A DNA stretch of 26,933 nucleotides from an uncultured Porphyromonadaceae bacterium (GTDB lineage: Bacteria > Bacteroidota > Bacteroidia > Bacteroidales > Muribaculaceae): positions 1 through 26,933 of the forward strand of contig CAJKRG010000045.1 in NCBI GenBank assembly GCA_905202215.1. The letters are read 5' to 3'. The notes below the pieces were generated by a model, which was given only the letters and a program-made list of their open reading frames with translations, searched no databases and was not told the origin of the DNA. Below, one piece after another: positions 15,580-21,971 of the stretch. Position 1 is the first letter of the stretch, and every line of letters starts with the position of its first letter. Both the position numbers and the translations under genes were made by a program.

Positions 15580-16018
15580 CGAGAGCAACCAGTACCTTGA
15601 ATTGCCGGAGTTAATCGAACTCTCGCAATTCGGAGGGAATTTTGCCCAGTATCTCGAAGCTGTCTATGAAATATTCACTAATGAATTCATCCGAAGACGC
15701 CCAATATTCCGCGGGGTTAGACTGGCATTAAAAAAATTTCCTGTAACTGATGGTAAAGAAGCTACTTTTTGGCATATGACATCAGAAGGATCTGATGAAC
15801 AAAACCGAGTCCCGGACCTTAGGCGACTGGAGCGTATCAAATGGCCATCGTTCATTATAAACAACAGCGAACACCCATATCTTCGAGTATGGGAAAACAC
15901 TCGTGGCACCAAAACCAATGTGCTGATTATGCACGAAAATGAAAATTATGTCGTGATTCTTCGCAAGGGTAATGGTTATCTACTTCCATGGACTACTTAT
16001 TTGATAGAACACGAATGA
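15566..16018 (+). CDS. Putative PBECR/phage P1-related RNase toxin-like protein
   Basis: The protein has 150 residues. The pattern IFRGVRLAL, FWHMTSEG (H70), DLRRLERIKWPSFIIN, YLRVWENTRGTKTNVLIMHENENYVVILRKGNGYLLPWTTY (W142, T143, T144) matches what I know of the 'phage P1-related' or PBECR group, small proteins with a predicted barnase/EndoU/colicin/RelE-like RNase fold. This is family recognition by eye. The start overlaps the DUF3800 gene by 14 bases, so the two are a coupled pair. The frame stays open-looking past its TGA (16016-16018): the next 19 codons read RKKKFVKEYEEYIKSKERQ and stop at 16078. The annotated stop may therefore be a premature one. It is AT-rich like its partner. Confidence 0.6.
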   Translation: MDKNNESNQYLELPELIELSQFGGNFAQYLEAVYEIFTNEFIRRRPIFRGVRLALKKFPVTDGKEATFWHMTSEGSDEQNRVPDLRRLERIKWPSFIINNSEHPYLRVWENTRGTKTNVLIMHENENYVVILRKGNGYLLPWTTYLIEHE

Positions 16019-16054
16019 CGAAAAAAGAAGTTCGTCAAGGAATATGAAGAATAT

Positions 16055-16116
16055 ATAAAAAGCAAGGAGCGGCAATGACCGCTCCCGTTTCTCTTTCAAC
16101 ACCTGGTTGGTGAGAT
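16055..16116 (-). ncRNA. Candidate ~60-nt small RNA antisense to the toxin-like mRNA end
   Basis: A strong promoter on the minus strand (16121-16152) would start a transcript near 16115, and the GGAGCGG/CCGCTCC hairpin with a U-rich tail would end it near 16055. The interval holds no open reading frame. It contains a small extra hairpin (CACC/GGTG at 16100-16112) and the terminator stem. The 3' half would be complementary to the 3' end of the DUF3800/toxin-like transcript. This is inferred only from promoter and terminator geometry. Confidence 0.35.
16066..16085. terminator. Bidirectional terminator after the toxin-like gene
   Basis: GGAGCGG (16066-16072) pairs perfectly with CCGCTCC (16079-16085) around a CAATGA loop. 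GTTTCTCTTT follows on the plus strand, and on the minus strand the hairpin is followed by TTGCTTTTTAT. It can end the DUF3800/toxin-like mRNA and also a short leftward RNA from the promoter at 16121-16152. Confidence 0.7.
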
Positions 16117-16120
16117 GTCG

Positions 16121-16152
16121 CAAAGTTAATAACTTTCTACTTAATCAACAAA
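16121..16152 (-). promoter_or_regulatory. Canonical Bacteroidetes promoter facing left
   Basis: On the minus strand TTTG (16152-16149) is followed after 20 bases by TAACTTTG (16128-16121), which matches the -33 TTTG and -7 TAnnTTTG elements at consensus spacing. No gene start lies downstream before the terminator at 16085-16066. Confidence 0.6.
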
Positions 16153-16314
16153 TTTTCAGGGCTCAAAGTTGATTTCTCGGACTGACTTTTAACACTCCTT
16201 TTTCAAATCACCGGCTTCTGTTACCATATAAATATCGCTTTCGATTGAAATTTCGGTCGAAGGTGTGTCAAAGCAGACTTGAACTGCCCCCTAAAAAAAG
16301 TTTTTTTCTAACTT

Positions 16315-16344
16315 ATGGGGCAGTGCCCGGAAGCGCTGCCCCAT
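16315..16344 (-). terminator. Terminator of the receptor/M16 operon
   Basis: ATGGGGCAG (16315-16323) pairs perfectly with CTGCCCCAT (16336-16344). It lies 20 bases after the M16 stop and is followed on the minus strand by a T-containing tract with TTTTTTT at 16299-16293. The same GGGGCAG arm can instead pair with CTGCCCC at 16284-16290, giving two mutually exclusive stems. Confidence 0.6.
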
Positions 16345-16363
16345 CGGGTGGGTGGATTATTTG

Positions 16364-16403
16364 TTATTCCGGGAGCATGGACAGCTCCACGTGGTCGGCA
16401 CCT
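16364..16403. repeat. Right direct repeat: native 3' end of the M16 gene
   Basis: This is the last 12 codons and stop of the M16 peptidase gene. It matches 13769-13808 in 37 of 40 bases in the same orientation. Together the pair bounds 2595 bases, one repeat plus the enclosed segment. Confidence 0.8.
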
Positions 16404-19177
16404 GTAAGGTATCGGCGGCCGAAATCGCGTATGGTTTCGGGAGTCATTGCCTCCACTATGGCCTCGTAGCCGCTGTCCATATCCGGTCCGTACTGGTCGA
16501 ATACTTTCACGACAGTCTCCCAATAGCCGTTGCTGCGACGGTTGTCGGCTATGTTTTTCTGCAGATAGGCCTTGACCTTGGCAAGCTCTTCGGCTGTCGG
16601 CCCGTGCTCGGTCAGTTCCGCGACTGTGGCACGTACTATGCCGAACACCTCTTCTTCATGTCCGGGCGCAACCTTTATATATACCGGCATTATGACGCGC
16701 GAGGGCGTATCGGGGCCGTTGAAGCCTGCCGTCACCGAACAGTGCGACGTTATGCCGTAGGTGAGGCCGCGGTTCTCGCGGATCTCCGTCATCAGACGGC
16801 TCTTAAGAATGGAACCGAAGGTCTGGGCGGCAAGTATATGCTCGAGATCGTAGGGGCATTCATTGTTGAAGAACGAATATGTGATCGATGTCGGATTGTC
16901 GCCCATCGGGTGAGTGAAGGTCGCTTTTCCCTCGCCGCGGTAGAATCCGTAGCCGAAATCGCGTGCGCGTTCCGTGCGCCCGGCTCCGGGCAGCGAGGCT
17001 ATGTAGGTCTCGACAAGGCCTTTCACGCTGTCGGGATTGAAATTGCCGCTTATGATATATGTGAAGTCGCTCATATCGGCGAAACGTTCGCGATGCAGCA
17101 CGATGATGCTGTCGTAGTCTACGGCGTCGAGATCGGCCGCTCTCAGTTTCTCGCCGAGGGCATGGCGGTTGTATACGATAGAGTGTATCGAGTCGCCCAT
17201 GGCTATAGTGGCGGTCTGCACTTTTTTCTCAAGCCGCGAGCGCGTCGTGGCCATAAGCGCGCCGTACGCGTTGTCGTCGCGGTTGATGGATGTCGCTTTA
17301 AGATAGAGTAGCTGAAGAGCCGTCTCAAGATCGGCGGGAGTGGTAATGCCGATGATCTCTTCGGTGGTGTTGCCTATGTTCACGGCCGACTTCACCGAAT
17401 GGCCGGCAAGAAGCTTGCGGAGATCCGACGACGAGTGTCCGCCGAAACCGCTCACGGCCAGAATATCGTTGCAGGTCTTGTACAGGCCCTTTTTCGCAGG
17501 ATCGTAGTTCATGGAGAAGCCGCCGGGACTTACGGCGCGCACAAGAACCTCGTCGGGCTTGGCATCGTTCGGACGCAGATATACCTTTATGCCGTTCGAC
17601 AGGGTGAGCACACGTGTTCCGAACGGACCGTCGGCCTCGGCGGTTATACGCCCGGGCTGCGGCAGAGTCTCCATCAGGGAGCGTCCGGCGAAAGTATCGA
17701 CAAAAGGTTCGAGCGCCTCGACATCAATGGCCGCGGCGTCGGCAAGCAGTGTCGCCGGAGTGAGGATATTCTTGTCGGCCTCCGTGGCATATACAGATGT
17801 CACGCGGTTACGCCCGTCGGGACGCACGAGGGCGGCCATATGGGCGTTCACCTCGGCGAGACCGGTGCTGCGTTCCACACCTTTCATCATCTTGTACATC
17901 TGTTCGGTCGAAGTCGCGAAGCCGCCGCGGGTGAAATGGCGCACATAGCGGCGTGCAAGCTCTGTGTTCGTTTCAGCCGGTGCATTGGCAAGCTCGCTGT
18001 CGCGGCGGCTGCGTTCAGTGAGTTTGGCCCGCTGCAGTTCTGTCTCAGTGAAACCGTGACGGGCGGCGCGCAGCAGCTCCGTGTTGAAGATGGTGAGGGC
18101 GCGGCGCGCATCGTCGGCATTGGGAGCCGTGGCGCGCAGCATCAGGGCGTCGCGTGTACCCGACAGGAGGAAGCGCTGATCGCCGATTCCGAGATTCGAC
18201 CAGGGACAGCCGGGGGCATTCTCGATACCGTCGAGGCGCTCCACAAGCATCTGCACGATAAGTCCGCGCACATATTCGTCGCGCACTTCGGCGATAGTCC
18301 CGCGGTCGGCGTCGGGAAGCTCAGGCTCCTTGAAATAGAGCTGCAGCATATTGTCGGCCTGCTCGGGATCGGAACCGCTGACGGCGATCGGCTCGGCATT
18401 GTCGGCAACCGCCACAGGCCCGGACACGACAGACTTCGGGCCCGCGCCGAGACCGGCGAAATGACGGCGTATCGACGCTTCGACCGAATCCGGATCGATA
18501 TCGCCTACAACGACCACCGCCTGGTTTTTCGGATGATACCACTTATGATAGTATGCCCGCAGAGTATCGGGATCGAAACCGTCGATTACCTCGGCCAGTC
18601 CGATAGGCATGCGGCGACCGTATATGCCGCCCTGATAGATTTCGGGTGCAAGACGCGTGAGTATACGCGACCCGGGGGTCGAGCGCTGCCTCATCTCGCC
18701 GCGGATGACACCTCGCTCGGCGTCGATGTCCTTGTCAGTGAGCAGAAGACGTCCGCTCCAGTCGCCGAGAATCATCACGCACGAATCGAGCGCCGACTGG
18801 CGTGCGGTAGGCACCTCGCATATGTTGTACACGGTTTCGTCGGTAGATGTATAGGCATTGAGATTGCGTCCGAACTTCACGCCGAGACTCTCGAGATAGG
18901 AAATAAGGGAATTGCCCGGGAAGTGCTCCGTGCCGTTGAAGCACATATGCTCGAGGAAATGCGCCAGGCCCTCCTGCCCTTTCAGCTCGTTGACCGAGCC
19001 TACACGCTGGGCGATGAAGAAATCGGCCTGTCCGACGGGAGTGGCGTTATGGCGTATGTAGTATGTGAGGCCGTTGGGAAGAGTGCCTGTGCGCACGGCC
19101 GGATCGACAGGAATAGGATTTGCCGCCGAGGCCGCCACTGTGGCGGCTATGGCAAGCAGGGAAGCGAATAATTTCAT
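16364..19177 (-). CDS. M16 family zinc metallopeptidase (four-domain, pitrilysin type)
   Basis: The protein has 937 residues and a signal peptide (MKLFASLLAIAATVAASA). The inverted zinc motif is HFLEH (H73, E76, H77), and the third ligand E154 lies exactly 76 residues after H77, with a second Glu at 161, as in active M16 enzymes. The length indicates two catalytic-type and two inactive-type domains in one chain, as in FusC, pitrilysin and insulysin. Such enzymes cut unfolded or small proteins and peptides, here in the periplasm. The ATG overlaps the stop of the upstream barrel gene as TAATG, so it is translationally coupled. Gene order suggests it digests something delivered by the TonB-dependent receptor. 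Its 3' end is duplicated at 13769-13808. Confidence 0.93.
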   Translation of the reverse strand: MKLFASLLAIAATVAASAANPIPVDPAVRTGTLPNGLTYYIRHNATPVGQADFFIAQRVGSVNELKGQEGLAHFLEHMCFNGTEHFPGNSLISYLESLGVKFGRNLNAYTSTDETVYNICEVPTARQSALDSCVMILGDWSGRLLLTDKDIDAERGVIRGEMRQRSTPGSRILTRLAPEIYQGGIYGRRMPIGLAEVIDGFDPDTLRAYYHKWYHPKNQAVVVVGDIDPDSVEASIRRHFAGLGAGPKSVVSGPVAVADNAEPIAVSGSDPEQADNMLQLYFKEPELPDADRGTIAEVRDEYVRGLIVQMLVERLDGIENAPGCPWSNLGIGDQRFLLSGTRDALMLRATAPNADDARRALTIFNTELLRAARHGFTETELQRAKLTERSRRDSELANAPAETNTELARRYVRHFTRGGFATSTEQMYKMMKGVERSTGLAEVNAHMAALVRPDGRNRVTSVYATEADKNILTPATLLADAAAIDVEALEPFVDTFAGRSLMETLPQPGRITAEADGPFGTRVLTLSNGIKVYLRPNDAKPDEVLVRAVSPGGFSMNYDPAKKGLYKTCNDILAVSGFGGHSSSDLRKLLAGHSVKSAVNIGNTTEEIIGITTPADLETALQLLYLKATSINRDDNAYGALMATTRSRLEKKVQTATIAMGDSIHSIVYNRHALGEKLRAADLDAVDYDSIIVLHRERFADMSDFTYIISGNFNPDSVKGLVETYIASLPGAGRTERARDFGYGFYRGEGKATFTHPMGDNPTSITYSFFNNECPYDLEHILAAQTFGSILKSRLMTEIRENRGLTYGITSHCSVTAGFNGPDTPSRVIMPVYIKVAPGHEEEVFGIVRATVAELTEHGPTAEELAKVKAYLQKNIADNRRSNGYWETVVKVFDQYGPDMDSGYEAIVEAMTPETIRDFGRRYLTGADHVELSMLPE

Positions 19178-20640
19178 TAAAATATCAAGTTTAAAGTTAT
19201 TGCATAATCATGGTGCCTCATCTCGGCGGCGAGCTGCAGCATATATCGCCCGACGATGGCATAGGCAGCCGAAAGGCGCGCTCCGGCTCGGGTGCGGCCC
19301 GTCGAGGCGCGCTCATAGGCGTTCAGCTCGAGGTTCTCAAGTCCTGCGGTCTCGGAATCGGCGCCCTTGTCGGTAAAGACAATACCGCATGAGAACGGGC
19401 TGTAGAAACTCACGCCGGCATCGGCGCCCGCGAGCCATCCGTGCGGCAGATCCACGAGAGTGCCGGCCGACAGGGCCGCTGTTATGGCATTGATCCGGCT
19501 GTGGCGCCACGGCTCGATATATGTGGTGACACGCCGGTTCCAGGCTCCGTCGGCCATGGCGGCGAAACGGACGCCGTCGCCGAAACGACAGCCCCACATG
19601 CCGCGCAGACCGGCTCCGGTGCCATTGTCGGCATACATCTCGTTCGATCCTATCTGCGGATAAATGCCTGCGGCGGCATCGCCGAAAATATTTTCACGCC
19701 CATGGCGACGGTAAGCATCGGCCCGGGCGGCCACGCCCCACCAAGTACGCTCGCCGCCCGACTGCCATCCCGCCTCGGCCTCGATCGCACGGTGACTGGC
19801 CGAAGCCATGGGAAGCTTGTTGAAATCCGACAGGATATTGTCGAAAGAAAAACGGCTCATATCTACCGAAACGAATACGCCCCGGCCCGACGAGGGATAT
19901 ATGTCGGCGGTAAGGCCATAGCGATAGCCGTCGTAATATGTATCGAGACCGGCACCTGCAAAACGACGGTAGTGGGTGCCCATACCGGTGAGATGGAAGA
20001 TCTTGTCGACACCCATCTCGCTCTTGAAATCGATGTCGTTGCTCTGCTTGTATTTGCGGAAGGCAAGCGATACGCCCGCATAGTAGTCCTTCCCGAGGAG
20101 GAAAGCCGCTCCTGCCGAGGCATCGAGGCAGCCGACCACGTTCTTGGGCCTCGGGTCCACATCGCGGTATTCGAGCGTGGCCCTGTAGCTCAGGGAAGCG
20201 CCCCAGGCCCAGCGGCCCTTTCGGTCGGCATAGCCCCCGGAGAAGGTATAGGTCTCGCGGGAGAGATCTCCTCCGACAGAGTCGGCGAGCAGATAGGGAT
20301 ACACGATGTCGCGGTCGGCCGTCTCGCACCACACCACATCGCGGTCTTTGCCATTGGCATAGGCTGCAGAACCCCAGAGGGTGGAATTGCGGTATTTCGT
20401 ATAAGTGTCCGCTCCGAGACTCCACCGATAGCCGTCGCTACGGCCGGAATAACCGGCCCCGACGGTAGTGAGTCCCGACTGCATGCGCCACTGGTTGACG
20501 GCCGGATTACGCCACGGCAGAACAGCCACGCGCCACAGTCCCAGCCGCTCCTCGCCCAGAGCATCGGCGACAGGAAGAGCGGCACTGACTGTGCCGGCTC
20601 CGGCCAGCATCACTGCAAGTATGAGAATCGTCTTTCTCAT
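19177..20640 (-). CDS. DUF6850-like outer-membrane beta-barrel protein
   Basis: The mature start is the ATG at 20640-20638, which begins a signal peptide (MRKTILILAVMLAGAGTVSA) and overlaps the upstream stop as ATGA. In-frame codons before it are Arg/His-rich sequence inside the DUF4876 gene. The 487-residue protein is full of alternating aromatic/polar strands (for example YTFSGGYADRKGRWAWGASLSYRATLEYRD) and ends in Phe (ITLNLIF), as outer-membrane barrels do. It resembles the DUF6850 family that accompanies DUF4876 and TonB-dependent receptors in Bacteroidales. Molecular function is not known; it may be a partner barrel of the receptor complex. The stop overlaps the M16 start (TAATG). Confidence 0.72.
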   Translation of the reverse strand: MRKTILILAVMLAGAGTVSAALPVADALGEERLGLWRVAVLPWRNPAVNQWRMQSGLTTVGAGYSGRSDGYRWSLGADTYTKYRNSTLWGSAAYANGKDRDVVWCETADRDIVYPYLLADSVGGDLSRETYTFSGGYADRKGRWAWGASLSYRATLEYRDVDPRPKNVVGCLDASAGAAFLLGKDYYAGVSLAFRKYKQSNDIDFKSEMGVDKIFHLTGMGTHYRRFAGAGLDTYYDGYRYGLTADIYPSSGRGVFVSVDMSRFSFDNILSDFNKLPMASASHRAIEAEAGWQSGGERTWWGVAARADAYRRHGRENIFGDAAAGIYPQIGSNEMYADNGTGAGLRGMWGCRFGDGVRFAAMADGAWNRRVTTYIEPWRHSRINAITAALSAGTLVDLPHGWLAGADAGVSFYSPFSCGIVFTDKGADSETAGLENLELNAYERASTGRTRAGARLSAAYAIVGRYMLQLAAEMRHHDYAITLNLIF

Positions 20641-21917
20641 CGGGGCATCGGTGTCACGCCGTCGTATGTGAGCTGTGTGCAGGGAGTGCCGGAGGCATCG
20701 ACGGCGGTACCCTGAAGCTCGATCTCGGAGGCGATGCACATGGGGTTGAAGTCTTCCGTAGAATTGTTGGTATCCTTGAACACGGCCCGGCCGTCGTCGG
20801 TCACATAGAGCAGTTTGCGGCGCACACTGTGGAAATAGCGTGTCTTGTCGGGGTCAATGGTGCCGCAGTTGGTCCAGCCGCAGTCAATCGAGGGATCGCA
20901 TACCTGCCAGGCATAGCTTGATGCGACAGATGTCGTCACGGCATCGACAATCCATTCGTTCGGCAGCCGATAGGCGCTCTGCGACATCGGGAATGTTCCG
21001 GCTATAGTCACCTGGTCGTAGTCATATGTATACCAATAGTCCTTGAGGTATGTATCGCGGTCGACAGGGATACGGGCTATGCCGAAAGTGCGGAAGCCGC
21101 GGTTGTGAAGCACCCAGAACGAAAGAGTGTAGCAATACCATTTGTCGAGATTGGCCACCGGCCCGTCGATATCCATGTGACTCGGCTGAGTCGATACGTC
21201 ATACCATTCGAAATCGGCGTGTGTGAGGTCGAAAGAATTGGGATTGGCCACACGGTGATCTATGCCCGTATCCGCCAGAAGGAGGTATTCGCCGGGCTGA
21301 ACAGGCACATCGGTGCCGCTTCCGGGCACCGTGTACAATGCCTGCACGGTCATGGCCTCGGCCATTATGTCGGGCTTATAGTCGAATTTGAGCGTGGTGT
21401 TGAATTTCGACTCGAACAGCGTTATTCCGTCGGCATATATCACATGGTCGGTATTGTTGTACAGCTTCACATAGTCGTCGCCGTTATACTGGTTGCCCGA
21501 ACTCTGGAGAGTACCCGTGAAGAAGACCTCGGCGATTATGAGGTCGTCGGTCTCACGGTTGTTGTAGGCCTTCATGGATATATGGGTGCTGGCGCCGCTG
21601 ATGTTTACCGATGCCGCATTGGCCCTCAGTGCGGTCTCGGCGGCTCCCGGCACAAGCACACGTGCGGAGAAAGCCGCATCGTAGAGTCCCGGCATCAGCT
21701 CGATGTCGGAATCGGCGGCATAACGCGTGGTCTTGTCGGTCGAGACATTGCGGAAGGTATATACGCGGTCGACAATCTCGGCGCCTTCGGGCAACTCGGG
21801 AATATCGACGCTCACCGACACTTCCGTACGCGCGGCCTCCCCGCTGTTCATTTCGTCGGCGCAGGCCGTAAGAGCGGCACAAAGAGCCGCCGCAGCCAAA
21901 AACTTCAAAAACTTCAT
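20637..21917 (-). CDS. DUF4876 surface lipoprotein
   Basis: The protein has 426 residues and a type II signal peptide ending LTAC19. The following ADE places acidic residues just after the lipid-bearing Cys, as in Bacteroidetes surface-export signals, so exposure on the cell surface is likely. After an Ig-like N-terminal region (to about residue 125), the stretch LIIAEVFFTGT..YNGDDYVKLYNNTDHVIYADGITLFES resembles the lamin-tail beta-sandwich. The rest matches my recollection of DUF4876. It sits 54 bases after the receptor gene and is coupled to the barrel gene by ATGA. A SusD-like substrate-capturing role for the receptor is a reasonable inference, but no SusD homology is present. Confidence 0.72.
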   Translation of the reverse strand: MKFLKFLAAAALCAALTACADEMNSGEAARTEVSVSVDIPELPEGAEIVDRVYTFRNVSTDKTTRYAADSDIELMPGLYDAAFSARVLVPGAAETALRANAASVNISGASTHISMKAYNNRETDDLIIAEVFFTGTLQSSGNQYNGDDYVKLYNNTDHVIYADGITLFESKFNTTLKFDYKPDIMAEAMTVQALYTVPGSGTDVPVQPGEYLLLADTGIDHRVANPNSFDLTHADFEWYDVSTQPSHMDIDGPVANLDKWYCYTLSFWVLHNRGFRTFGIARIPVDRDTYLKDYWYTYDYDQVTIAGTFPMSQSAYRLPNEWIVDAVTTSVASSYAWQVCDPSIDCGWTNCGTIDPDKTRYFHSVRRKLLYVTDDGRAVFKDTNNSTEDFNPMCIASEIELQGTAVDASGTPCTQLTYDGVTPMPR

Positions 21918-21971
21918 ATATATCGTTTTAAATCATATTATAAATCACATAACTCCTATCCGCCTGTCAGC

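Larger units (their letters stand above)
16079..16363. other. Intergenic AT-rich stretch with no gene
   Basis: After the terminator and leftward promoter the remaining bases to the M16 stop hold no convincing coding frame. Visible items are an A7/T7 run at 16293-16307 and a set of GGGGCAG/CTGCCCC words at 16283-16342 that form the end of the M16 operon. The segment TGAACTGCCCC near 16280 vaguely resembles the terminal repeat of IS3-type elements, but no transposase or second end is present. Confidence 0.4.

Noticed and set aside
16277..16330. IS3-type terminal repeats around 16.3 kb
   Set aside because: Only a short ACTGCCCC/GGGGCAGT dyad is visible, with no transposase and no target duplication. 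It is explained as well by operon-end hairpins.
16352..19171. Long plus-strand frames opposite the M16 gene
   Set aside because: They lie antisense to a protein with an intact zinc motif, signal peptide and coupled start. Their composition is that of mirror frames in GC-rich DNA.
20641..20739. 33-codon extension of the DUF6850 barrel gene
   Set aside because: Arg/His-rich and inside the DUF4876 gene. The signal peptide and the ATGA junction fix the start at 20640.
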